Assembly (NCBI GenBank): GCA_937974275.1
Contig: CALJIF010000032.1
Coordinates: forward strand, 4,511 to 68,510
Origin: an uncultured Flavobacteriales bacterium
GTDB taxonomy: Bacteria; Bacteroidota; Bacteroidia; Palsa-965
DNA: 64,000 nucleotides
Direction of reading: 5' to 3'
In this document: piece by piece, positions 53,814-62,738 of the stretch
Layout: each line of letters starts with the position of its first letter
How positions within the stretch are numbered: the first letter of the stretch is position 1
Position numbers and translations under genes: made by a program
The notes under the pieces: generated by a model
Databases searched by the model: none
Seen by the model: the letters and a program-made list of their open reading frames with translations, nothing else
Told to the model about the DNA's origin: nothing

Positions 53814-54728
53814 ATGAATGTTTTTGAAGAAAAGCGAACGCGCTCGGCAGTTTTCAATATGTATTTGAAGAACTGGAAAATTATTGTAATCACCGTATTG
53901 AGTTGCACGATATTATCGATTGTGGCGACCAGCCTCATGACAGAACGTTTTCGAGCAAAGGCCTCATTCTTTGTGCCTTACGAAGTTTCCCTCGAAAAAA
54001 CCGTGGAAGATCCGAAACTGGGTTATGATACAGAAGCTGACCGTCTGTTACAAATATTGAATTCTGAGCGATTAAAAGATTCAGTGGTTAAAAAGTTTGA
54101 TTTGGTCAAGTATTTTAAAATTGACACCTCTGATCCAACATGGCCTGAACAACTAACCGACAAGTACCGTCAACGCGTATTTTGCAATCGCACTAACATC
54201 ATGTCCATTGTTGTAGAGGCAGAAACGTATGATCCCAAATTTTCGACTGAAATCGTGAATTACATTGTTGCGGTGGGTGGGCGTTTCAGACAAGAAATGT
54301 ACAAAGCGAACACTAAAATGGCTGCAGATGTTTTTAAACAAGAATTAGATCGCAAGCAACTTGAATTAGACAGTTTGGCAGCAAAAATCGGCAATCTGCG
54401 AAAGGATAAACAAGGCAATTATCCATTACTGAAAAACATGATTATTGCCACACAAACAGGCAGCTCCAATCCGGAACAGGAAATACTTTCCCAACAATTT
54501 ATTTACGAGCAGGAAATGCTCAGTGTAATGAAATCGCGGTATGAAAATGCCCGAAATATAGCGATGCGTCCCATCCCTGAATTTTACAACATCGATCCTG
54601 CATATCCGATTTACAAACCCGCATATCCTTTAGTAGGCTTTAACATTGCAATGGGGTTCTTCGGCTCGCTGTTTCTTATTCTCGCTGCGCTATATTTCAA
54701 ATATGTTGTGCAACAACTTCGTAAGTAA
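53814..54728 (+). CDS. Wzz-like chain-length determinant protein
   Basis: A 304-residue inner-membrane protein with helices near residues ~22-42 and ~275-297 and a long periplasmic coiled-coil-rich region between. The arrangement and the C-terminal PAYPIYKPAYPLVGFNIAMGFFGSLFLIL (Pro-rich segment before the second helix) are those of Wzz/polysaccharide co-polymerases. It controls polymer length in O-antigen or capsule synthesis. First gene of the polysaccharide block; the O-antigen ligase starts 9 bases downstream. Confidence 0.88.
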   Translation: MNVFEEKRTRSAVFNMYLKNWKIIVITVLSCTILSIVATSLMTERFRAKASFFVPYEVSLEKTVEDPKLGYDTEADRLLQILNSERLKDSVVKKFDLVKYFKIDTSDPTWPEQLTDKYRQRVFCNRTNIMSIVVEAETYDPKFSTEIVNYIVAVGGRFRQEMYKANTKMAADVFKQELDRKQLELDSLAAKIGNLRKDKQGNYPLLKNMIIATQTGSSNPEQEILSQQFIYEQEMLSVMKSRYENARNIAMRPIPEFYNIDPAYPIYKPAYPLVGFNIAMGFFGSLFLILAALYFKYVVQQLRK

Positions 54729-54737
54729 TCAATACGC

Positions 54738-56192
54738 GTGAATTTCATCCGAAGCATACGTTATGAAATCTGGATCGCATTGTGCTGCGTTGTGCTCTGC
54801 GCACTCTCCATGTTGGCTATTGCGACGAGTCGGTTTGTGTTAATTTATGCGCCAATTTTTTTAGGTTTTGGCTTATTAGTAGTTGGCTACTTTCTACTTC
54901 ATAAAGCAAACTTATTGCGTGCTGCATTTTTGTTGGCCCCCCTTTCTGTTGGTGTATCGCTACTCGGCGAATCCGAAGTGCAATTGCCTACCGAGCCCAT
55001 CATCGGAATACTCCTGTTGCTGCTTATCGCTTCCACAGCAGGCTTCGCAGGCTTGCGCAGTGATTTATGGAAAGGTGTGATTAATTCGCTTTTGGCTCTT
55101 GAGGTTATTTGGCTGATCGTATGTACGCTCAATAGTGAACTCATGCTGGTTTCTGCCAAATACACACTCATCAGAATATGCTATACCGGCGTATTTTTCT
55201 ATTTGGCGTTACAATGGATGCGCAAAGAAAAAAAGCCGGAACAATTGATTTTACTGTATCTCGCGGGCATGGCACTACCCATTCTCAATACGATGGTTCG
55301 TCATAGCGCACTAGATTTTCTTCCGCAGACATCCTACTACATGCCGAAACCATTTTATAACGACCATACGGTATACGGCGCTTGCTTAGCGTTCATAATT
55401 CCAATGATAGCAATGCTGGCTTTCTATCATTTTCGCAACGCAACCGGCACATTGTTGAAATATGGTTTTCTTGTTGTTCTAATTCTATTGCTTGGAGTAG
55501 AATTCTTTTCGTATTCGCGTGCGGCATGGTTGAGTCTTGGCGGAGCATTGGGCCTGTATATCCTAATACGTTGGAAAGCCTCCGGCTCTGTTTTCTTAGC
55601 ATTGCTTATTGCGGGGGGAGTTACACTCTTTGCTGCACAAGATTTGATCGTAGAAAAATTATCCGCTACTGAAGCCATCAGTTCCAAAGGTGATGTGGAA
55701 GATCATTTCAAATCAATCACCAATATTGAAACAGACGCCTCCAACAAAGAACGCATCAATCGCTGGAAGTGTGCAGTTCGCATGGGTCTTGATCGACCCG
55801 TGTTTGGTTATGGACCAAGAACATATAAATACTTTTATGGTCGCTTTCAAGTGCGTGAGGATATGACGTACACCAGCACCTTTAATGGAACCAAAGGTCA
55901 TGCGCACTCCGACTATCTCGCCTTTCTGGCAGAATGCGGGTGGGTAGGTTTCTTGTTACACATTGCGTTATTTATTGCTGTTGTGATGAAAGGCTTAAAC
56001 GTAGTACGGCGTTGTCGTTCGGAATACCACAGAACTATTGCGATCGGCGCATTACTGGGATTCTTCACCTACTTTATACACGGTATTTTTAACGGTTTCA
56101 TGGAAGAAGATAAAATGGCTTCTTTGGTATTCGTAAGTATGGCGATCATTGTGTATGTCGGTGAACAAGAGCAAGAACAAACTGCACCATGA
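54738..56192 (+). CDS. O-antigen ligase/polymerase family membrane protein
   Basis: A 484-residue protein with about 12 membrane helices. The large periplasmic loop (residues ~300-395) contains RWKCAVRMGLDRPVFGYGPRTYK...NGTKGHAHSDYLAFLAECGW, the Wzy_C/O-antigen-ligase signature with a key His. It joins or polymerises surface glycans. Starts with GTG at 54738; the FkbM-family gene overlaps its stop (ATGA), so the genes are coupled. Confidence 0.92.
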   Translation: MNFIRSIRYEIWIALCCVVLCALSMLAIATSRFVLIYAPIFLGFGLLVVGYFLLHKANLLRAAFLLAPLSVGVSLLGESEVQLPTEPIIGILLLLLIASTAGFAGLRSDLWKGVINSLLALEVIWLIVCTLNSELMLVSAKYTLIRICYTGVFFYLALQWMRKEKKPEQLILLYLAGMALPILNTMVRHSALDFLPQTSYYMPKPFYNDHTVYGACLAFIIPMIAMLAFYHFRNATGTLLKYGFLVVLILLLGVEFFSYSRAAWLSLGGALGLYILIRWKASGSVFLALLIAGGVTLFAAQDLIVEKLSATEAISSKGDVEDHFKSITNIETDASNKERINRWKCAVRMGLDRPVFGYGPRTYKYFYGRFQVREDMTYTSTFNGTKGHAHSDYLAFLAECGWVGFLLHIALFIAVVMKGLNVVRRCRSEYHRTIAIGALLGFFTYFIHGIFNGFMEEDKMASLVFVSMAIIVYVGEQEQEQTAP

Positions 56193-57127
56193 GCGATGTT
56201 GTATCCCGTGAAATAAGTCGCCCAATAGTGGTAGTTGATGCCGGTGCCCGGAATGGGTTCCAATTAATTCCGCAACTGCATCGTCACTTGAGGTTGTTTG
56301 CATTCGAGCCGGATCCGAGATCTTATGCAACTCTCGTTGAACGTTACCGCAATTCGTCACAATTCCATTCCGCAAAATGTTTCCCCGTTGCACTTGCTGA
56401 TGAATTAGGCACTGCCACCTTATACAGCACGGCTCATCCAAGTATGAGTTCACTTATGCAAGCAGACAAAAAACTATTTGCATCCTATACCCAACGAATG
56501 GGTGATACAAAATCGTGGTCCGAAGGTTTTGAAGTTGTTGCACAACATGAAGTACAACAAACGACGTTGGAGCATTTGTGCGAAGAACAACAACTGCAAC
56601 ACATCGATTTTTTAAAACTCGACACTCAAGGCAGCGAATTGAAAATTCTAAAAGGAGCACAGGATTTACTCGACCGGAAAAAAATCGGCGTAGTGTTTAC
56701 TGAATTCTGCATGGTGAACTATTATGAGAACCAGTCTTGCTTCAGTGAATTGGACCAATGGATGAAAGCAAGAGGTTATCAACTTATTGACATCCGCACA
56801 TATCCTGAAATTGCGAATCGCATGCATCATAGTGTATCCGGCAAAATCACAGAACAACCACGATTCGGAATGGTGGGTGATGCTGTTTACATCCCGAACA
56901 ACGTTGACAACTACTATCATCCCGAAACTATTGCACTGCTTCTTGCTGCATTAGGATACTACAGTCACAGCGAAACAATTTTCAAGACGCGTAATTGGAA
57001 TGAACAAAAAATAGAGTCGTTATTTTGCCAACTGGATAAAAAAAGCGGCCGTGAAAAATGGAAGCAGTTCCTGCGCCGCTGGACACCACCAGGAATACAT
57101 TATTGGTACAGCAAATTGCGTTCATGA
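56189..57127 (+). CDS. FkbM-family SAM-dependent methyltransferase
   Basis: A 312-residue methyltransferase. VVDAGARNGFQLIP is motif I (SAM site), FAFEPDPRSYATL the next, and FLKLDTQGSELKILKG the FkbM signature. These enzymes O-methylate sugars or related hydroxyls, here probably a surface glycan. It is coupled to the genes on both sides by ATGA overlaps. Confidence 0.92.
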   Translation: MSDVVSREISRPIVVVDAGARNGFQLIPQLHRHLRLFAFEPDPRSYATLVERYRNSSQFHSAKCFPVALADELGTATLYSTAHPSMSSLMQADKKLFASYTQRMGDTKSWSEGFEVVAQHEVQQTTLEHLCEEQQLQHIDFLKLDTQGSELKILKGAQDLLDRKKIGVVFTEFCMVNYYENQSCFSELDQWMKARGYQLIDIRTYPEIANRMHHSVSGKITEQPRFGMVGDAVYIPNNVDNYYHPETIALLLAALGYYSHSETIFKTRNWNEQKIESLFCQLDKKSGREKWKQFLRRWTPPGIHYWYSKLRS

Positions 57128-58698
57128 AATCGCTGCGTGATATACATTATTCGTTGTGGTTACCTTCTGCCATACTCGTCTTCGGATGCTGCGTGATTGT
57201 GTATTGTTATAATAAACCGTTGTCGGATTTTGCGAACTACTATTACGGAGCGCAACTTTTTAATTCGGAAGATCCACAAGCCGTTTATGATGTGCACAGG
57301 TTTAATGAAGCCGTGCAATCCTCCGGTGAATACAATGTGTTTCTGGATCACACTTCCGTTCCGCCACAAACACCGGCGTTCTATAAGCCTTTCACGCTGA
57401 TAAAAAATCCATATACAGCACGAGCCGTGTTTAATGTCATTGGCTTATTCGTTTTCGTGTATATGCTGCATGCCTTGTTAAAACAATACTCATCCTACAA
57501 CACTTGGCATGCTGTTGGATTTATGATCGCCATGCTTGTTCCGATCTATCAGAATATTTCCTTCGGGCAAACTTATCTTTTTATAACAGCACTTCTCATT
57601 GCAGCATGGCTGGCACATCTGCGAGGAAAATCAGTGTTAGCCGGTATCTGGCTTGGATTTGCAATTGTATTAAAAATAACACCGGTTGTATTGGTGTTTT
57701 ATTTCCTTGTGCGCAAACATTTTCGTGTTGCGATCTTCACTGCAATCACTTTCGTGCTGGCAACTATAGCTACTGCGTTCATAACGGGGAGCGAAGTATT
57801 AGAATTATACTTCATTGACCTCTTTCCCCGTATTGCAGATGGATACATCAATGATCCATACTCCAACAGCTACCACGGCTTAGTTGTTTTATTGCGTCAT
57901 CTGGGGCAATACGATGCCATCTTAAATCCTGCTCCATATTTCCACTTTTCCCCTCAATTGATTGCGTCGGTGAATAGTATTGTACTTTTTGTACTTCTTG
58001 GTATTGCTTTAATGCGCAGCACAAATGCACAACAACGAGATTCCGTTCCTCTTGCGCTGTTATTACTCCTACTCTACATCGGATCAGGATATTCTTCAAC
58101 GTATTCGCTACTCGTTCTACCGCCTTTTATCCTCATTACAACAACAAGAAAACAATTGCTGAGCGCAGTGCTTACCATTTTAATTTGCGCACTACCACCT
58201 CGATTGCTCACTGATGCGCCTGTTTTTGTTCAACACTTCAAACTGTATCTATTCCTGGCGCTGTTTATTGTATTGGTTGCTCCCGGTATTCGCAATCTTC
58301 GTGCATCCGCGATCGTAACCGCAGTGCTGACACTATTCGGAATACTGCAAATCCAAAAAATTGTGACAGCGGATCAACTTCCTAAATATGAATATTTCAA
58401 GAAGACCATTACACAGGACTACATCACCGATTTTTCCATTCATCACGACACGCTGACAGCAATTGCATACAGTATGCGCGGAAAGGAAATCGTTACAATT
58501 CCGCTCACACAAGAAACACCGTGTAGTCTTCCGCTAGAACCACAAAACTTCTATCGAGACCATCACCACCTACTTTACAAAAACATCACCTGCCGAAACG
58601 ATACAGTGATCTTTCTTTGTGACGTTGGTCGTGGCGTAGGACTCTACCATATTTTTGCAATGCCCAAAGCGCAGTTTCCTTTTGAACAATTAAAATGA
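57124..58698 (+). CDS. GT87-type (DUF2029) membrane mannosyltransferase
   Basis: A 524-residue GT-C-type protein with about ten helices. KPLSDFANYYYGAQLFNSEDPQAVYD places the Asp-containing loop after the first helix, as in polyprenol-phosphate-mannose alpha-mannosyltransferases; the later MLVPIYQNISFGQTYLFITALLIAAW and GIWLGFAIVLKITPVVLVFYFL blocks are the DUF2029 signature. I start at 57124 (MKSLRD, ATGA overlap with the methyltransferase stop). Sugar donor and acceptor are not determined. Confidence 0.88.
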   Translation: MKSLRDIHYSLWLPSAILVFGCCVIVYCYNKPLSDFANYYYGAQLFNSEDPQAVYDVHRFNEAVQSSGEYNVFLDHTSVPPQTPAFYKPFTLIKNPYTARAVFNVIGLFVFVYMLHALLKQYSSYNTWHAVGFMIAMLVPIYQNISFGQTYLFITALLIAAWLAHLRGKSVLAGIWLGFAIVLKITPVVLVFYFLVRKHFRVAIFTAITFVLATIATAFITGSEVLELYFIDLFPRIADGYINDPYSNSYHGLVVLLRHLGQYDAILNPAPYFHFSPQLIASVNSIVLFVLLGIALMRSTNAQQRDSVPLALLLLLLYIGSGYSSTYSLLVLPPFILITTTRKQLLSAVLTILICALPPRLLTDAPVFVQHFKLYLFLALFIVLVAPGIRNLRASAIVTAVLTLFGILQIQKIVTADQLPKYEYFKKTITQDYITDFSIHHDTLTAIAYSMRGKEIVTIPLTQETPCSLPLEPQNFYRDHHHLLYKNITCRNDTVIFLCDVGRGVGLYHIFAMPKAQFPFEQLK

Positions 58699-59828
58699 AA
58701 TATTCTGTTATTGTATTTCTAATTTTAATTATTGCATTTGCGGGCATGCATTGCGAAGAACCTGCGCGTGCACCAATAGATCACACCATTAAGTTAAAGT
58801 GGCATAAATCGTATCCCTCCGAAAACTGGAACATGGCGCGTGAAGGATTACGCTGGACCTTGTCTTACGTCGGAGCAACCTTGCCCAAAGACAGCTTCGA
58901 TCAGGCTGTACCGTTCAACGATTCAATTACAATAACTCTCAACCTTTCTAGAGTTGGCTTTTCGGAATCAGCTTTGGGCGCATTGGACACCATCGTCGAA
59001 AGAATTAAACGCACTGAGGAATATCAAGAATCCGGTTTCATTGACTTGTCAAGATTTGTGGTGTTGTTAATCGGTGTTTCGGAAAACTATTACGCCATAA
59101 CAGGAGTCGCTCCCACACTGGACGAGTTTATCCGCAACCATCAATTGGAAAATCCATTGCTATTCGGTGTAACAAAATCAGCTGTCGGCAATCATCATCG
59201 GCTGATTGAATTTCGTGGCGACACATCCGACGTGATGAACTACGCCTTCATTGCTGTAGAAAGCAGCGGCAGTCTTGATTCCGGGACATTTCGCGCAGAA
59301 GCATTTGAAGCATTCGACATTATGCCTAATGGTCAGTTACGTTTTGCAGTGTACGATGCACAAGGAAAGCTTATTGAGGGATCGCCAAAAAAATTGGGGG
59401 AAGCCGGCAAACCCGCAAAATGTATGTGGTGTCACGAAATTCAAATTGCAACCTTATTTGTACCTAACGTTGCCGTTGCAGGAATGTTAACTAACGAAGA
59501 TTTTACTTTTTGGAGAAGTGCTTTTCAACGCAACTTAGACAAGTATCGAACACAACTACAGGACGACCTCGACTACAATAAAACACAAGACCATACCCTG
59601 ATGGAATTGTTATACATCAGCTTCATGGAACCTTCCCCGATACGCTTAGGTAACGAATGGAACATTTCACCGGAGGCAGCGCAAGAGAAAATGGGTAGTG
59701 CTCCCGACCACGAGTACCATGAGTTTCCGCATTTGGGTAAATTGTATTATCGCTATTACGCAGATAGTGTGGCCGGAATTAAATCACTTCTCGTGCCTGC
59801 ATCAGTACGTGAGATGTACAATAACTAA
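58695..59828 (+). CDS. Exported protein with a CxxCH (heme-c-like) motif, unknown function
   Basis: A 377-residue protein with an N-terminal hydrophobic signal (MKYSVIVFLILIIAFAGMHC); the Cys after it is not in a classic lipobox, so lipoprotein status is uncertain. The centre has CMWCHEI (near residue 242), a CxxCH motif that could bind heme c, within GKPAKCMWCHEIQIATL. I do not recognise the fold. It is the last plus-strand gene of the polysaccharide block and overlaps the GT87 gene by 4 bases. Confidence 0.82.
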   Translation: MKYSVIVFLILIIAFAGMHCEEPARAPIDHTIKLKWHKSYPSENWNMAREGLRWTLSYVGATLPKDSFDQAVPFNDSITITLNLSRVGFSESALGALDTIVERIKRTEEYQESGFIDLSRFVVLLIGVSENYYAITGVAPTLDEFIRNHQLENPLLFGVTKSAVGNHHRLIEFRGDTSDVMNYAFIAVESSGSLDSGTFRAEAFEAFDIMPNGQLRFAVYDAQGKLIEGSPKKLGEAGKPAKCMWCHEIQIATLFVPNVAVAGMLTNEDFTFWRSAFQRNLDKYRTQLQDDLDYNKTQDHTLMELLYISFMEPSPIRLGNEWNISPEAAQEKMGSAPDHEYHEFPHLGKLYYRYYADSVAGIKSLLVPASVREMYNN

Positions 59829-59833
59829 GTTGA

Positions 59834-61336
59834 TTACTTGGGTTTAATCTCGTACACCACATAGTTCTCAGCCTGCACTGCTGCTCCCGAGAATCGAATC
59901 AATTCAAACAATTCGAACTTCTCGTGTTCAAGCGACAACGGCACGGCTGTAGCAATAAACATTGGACGATTCATATTTTTTTGTTGTTGCAGACAGCGCT
60001 CCCACATTGTTTCTTCATCAATATAAAACTCGTTCAGCATCCAAGAAGCGAAAGTTCCGTAAGTATTTCTTTCAGCGTAAAATATAGGCGCTCCGATATA
60101 TGCTGCCACTGCAGGTCCTGCATACTGCGGATATACACACAATTGATTAGCAGAAATTCCCTTTTGAATGATATAATCCGCGACAGATTTTGCATGAGAA
60201 AAGGTTGTGTTGCGCTCCCGGTAAATTGCAATTCCCGCGGCTCCTATTTGAACAACAAAAAACAAGTTGAGTGCTACGTTTCGAATTGTATTCCATTTCC
60301 CGCTTTCAATTCGTGATTGTGAATCGGCTCGGCTCAACCACATACACACCAGAAATGCAACGATAACGAAACCACAGTGTCGCAACGAGATGGGCATAGG
60401 CGTGAGTCCGATAGCAACTACTAATGCGAACAACATTATTGCAAATAGGATGACATATTTCCGTTTACCGCCGAAAAGATAGAAGAACGGGAATAACCAT
60501 CCCAAAGTACCAACCATCACTGCAGCGGGCTTCCAATCGGGTAATAACAAATTGCTGTTCCACCATTGTGTTGAAGTAAATTGGGGAACGTGAAAAAATG
60601 CCTTAAACGGGATGAGAAACATAGAACCCAATCGGCGCAAAGAGTGCACTTCCGCGCTGTGATATTCAAATACAAAATGATCCGTCTGCGGCCGCGAACA
60701 ATATATACCTATTGCCAATAACAACGTAAAGAGTATTACCGGGATAATCAACGATACACGATGAACACTATGACGGGACGCCTCCCAAATGAAAAACACC
60801 ATCAACACGAATGACAGTACACCCGCGTATACATGCGTAAGCGATGCAAGACCCAGGAGCAGCGCAACGGGAATCAATGCGCGATTATTATAAGTATAGA
60901 TGACAACAGCGCTTAAAATAAATAAAACGCTCAAGCCATAATTTCTGGCTATAAATGCATATTCGAAAAGAAAGAAATAACTGCACACCCATGCTATCCG
61001 CGTTATGGAAGAAAATGGCGCAAATAGAACGATTACCAAAGCTGCAACCAACATAATAAGCCCACTTAATACCTGAAGTTGACCTACCGTTTCTATTTGT
61101 AACAGTTTTATTACAACATTCCACAAAGGCGGATGACCTTCATATTTCATTGCTGAAATCAAATCGGAAACACTCGTTGCATTCTTTGCCAACAAAAAAT
61201 GGTGTGCTTCATCCAGCCAAATTTCATGATCGCCAATGCACATTAGGATCAATGACAAAGCAATACCAACCGCTACGGCAAGTAAAGGATTTGTTTTACG
61301 GAACACCTTCAAAGCTTGATTACGGGAATTGCTCAT
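59834..61336 (-). CDS. GT39-like membrane glycosyltransferase
   Basis: A 500-residue multi-helix protein. The first loop IGDHEIWLDEAHHFLLAKN has the acidic motif and EGHPPLWNVVIKLLQ is the conserved start of GT39/PMT-like membrane transferases; about ten helices follow, with a small periplasmic C-terminal region. I start at ATG 61336 (MSNSRNQ); an upstream ATG at 61375 adds an unlikely extension. It is convergent with the CxxCH gene (5 bases between stops) and is part of the surface-glycan block. Confidence 0.85.
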   Translation of the reverse strand: MSNSRNQALKVFRKTNPLLAVAVGIALSLILMCIGDHEIWLDEAHHFLLAKNATSVSDLISAMKYEGHPPLWNVVIKLLQIETVGQLQVLSGLIMLVAALVIVLFAPFSSITRIAWVCSYFFLFEYAFIARNYGLSVLFILSAVVIYTYNNRALIPVALLLGLASLTHVYAGVLSFVLMVFFIWEASRHSVHRVSLIIPVILFTLLLAIGIYCSRPQTDHFVFEYHSAEVHSLRRLGSMFLIPFKAFFHVPQFTSTQWWNSNLLLPDWKPAAVMVGTLGWLFPFFYLFGGKRKYVILFAIMLFALVVAIGLTPMPISLRHCGFVIVAFLVCMWLSRADSQSRIESGKWNTIRNVALNLFFVVQIGAAGIAIYRERNTTFSHAKSVADYIIQKGISANQLCVYPQYAGPAVAAYIGAPIFYAERNTYGTFASWMLNEFYIDEETMWERCLQQQKNMNRPMFIATAVPLSLEHEKFELFELIRFSGAAVQAENYVVYEIKPK

Positions 61337-61483
61337 TGCAGAAACAAATACACGGTCATAATGGAAATATAGCAAGAATCAGGATGCTGAACGACTGGAG
61401 ATAGTCTAATCTGCCGCAACTTATAACCGGTGCCGGAAGAAGCAATGAATTTTATAACGTGCAGCCTGAATGATGATCGCAAC

Positions 61484-61491
61484 TATCTTTG
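61484..61491 (+). promoter_or_regulatory. -7 element TATCTTTG of queA
   Basis: Exact TAnnTTTG match ending 3 bases before the chosen queA ATG (61495). It overlaps the TTG at 61489, which is why that start is rejected. Confidence 0.65.
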
Positions 61492-61494
61492 CGC

Positions 61495-62709
61495 ATGACC
61501 GATCCGCGAGCAATTGCTATAGAAGACTATAATTACGAACTACCGGATGATCGCATTGCACAATACCCATTAGCACAACGCGATGCCTCTAAGTTATTAG
61601 TGTATAAAAACGGCACGATTACCGATCGTGTCTTTCGCGAATTGCCGGAAGAATTGCCCTCAGGAAGTATTGCAGTGTTCAACACCACTAAAGTTGTTCG
61701 TGCACGAATGATTTTGCAACGCGAATCGGGTGCGCGTATTGAATTGTTTTGCACCGACGCAGCAGATCGATCCATTGATTTTTCACGCATTTTACATCAA
61801 ACAGGACAAGCAGAAATACGAGCTTTCGTAGGTAACGCGAAACGATGGAAAGAACAGGAAACACTCACATTACAACATGATCATCTTGTTCTGAAAGCAA
61901 CGAAAGTTGAACCCGTAGATGATCAATGGAAAGTGTTGTTGCAATGGACCCCGGAAGAAATGCAGTTTTCAGAAGTGCTGGATATTATCGGAAATATTCC
62001 GCTTCCTCCATACATGAATCGTGAAGAAGAGGAAGAAGATCAGGAGCGTTATCAAACCGTATTTGCACAACAGCCCGGTTCGGTTGCAGCACCTACAGCA
62101 GGATTGCACTTCACGGAACATGTCTTGCAACAATTGCGCGATAAAAAAATCAGTACTGCAGAAGTGTGTTTACATGTCGGAGCCGGAACATTTAAACCCG
62201 TGAAATCCGACACCATGGAAGACCACATCATGCACCGAGAGCAGATTGTGGTGAGTTATGAACTGATCGAACAACTTATTGCGCATCACGGGCAAACCGT
62301 AATTGCCGTGGGCACTACAGCATTGCGAACCCTGGAAAGTTTGTATTGGTTCGGGCGACAACTGGTATTGGAACCCGGACGTTTTCATGATCAGTTGTTC
62401 GTTGATCAATGGGATCCGTATCAAACAGGTCCCGATGTCAATCCGGTTGTTGCTTTGCGCACCATTAAAGACTGGATGCGGGAATACAACAGGAATGAGT
62501 TACGCGGCTATACGCAACTGCTGATTGCTCCGGGTTATCAGTTCAAAATTGCGAATGCGCTGATCACCAACTTCCACCAGCCCCGTAGCACTTTGCTCTT
62601 ACTGGTGGCCGCATTCACCAATAACAACCACCAACACATCTACCAACATGCGCTCGACAACAATTATCGCTTTTTAAGTTACGGCGATAGCAGTTTGTTG
62701 TTTCGATAG
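61495..62709 (+). CDS. queA: S-adenosylmethionine:tRNA ribosyltransferase-isomerase
   Basis: A 404-residue QueA, which adds the epoxycyclopentane part of queuosine to tRNA. Conserved blocks: IEDYNYELPDDRIAQYP at the start, GSVAAPTAGLHFTE, LHVGAGTFKPV...MEDHIMH, VIAVGTTALRTLES, and YRFLSYGDSSLLF at the end. It is longer than the usual ~350 residues, with an insert after the first domain; Bacteroidota often carry a second QueA-like paralogue and this may be it. The ATG lies 3 bases past a TATCTTTG -7 element. Confidence 0.92.
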   Translation: MTDPRAIAIEDYNYELPDDRIAQYPLAQRDASKLLVYKNGTITDRVFRELPEELPSGSIAVFNTTKVVRARMILQRESGARIELFCTDAADRSIDFSRILHQTGQAEIRAFVGNAKRWKEQETLTLQHDHLVLKATKVEPVDDQWKVLLQWTPEEMQFSEVLDIIGNIPLPPYMNREEEEEDQERYQTVFAQQPGSVAAPTAGLHFTEHVLQQLRDKKISTAEVCLHVGAGTFKPVKSDTMEDHIMHREQIVVSYELIEQLIAHHGQTVIAVGTTALRTLESLYWFGRQLVLEPGRFHDQLFVDQWDPYQTGPDVNPVVALRTIKDWMREYNRNELRGYTQLLIAPGYQFKIANALITNFHQPRSTLLLLVAAFTNNNHQHIYQHALDNNYRFLSYGDSSLLFR

Positions 62710-62738
62710 TGCAACCGTAATGTGTAACTTCGCACCGC

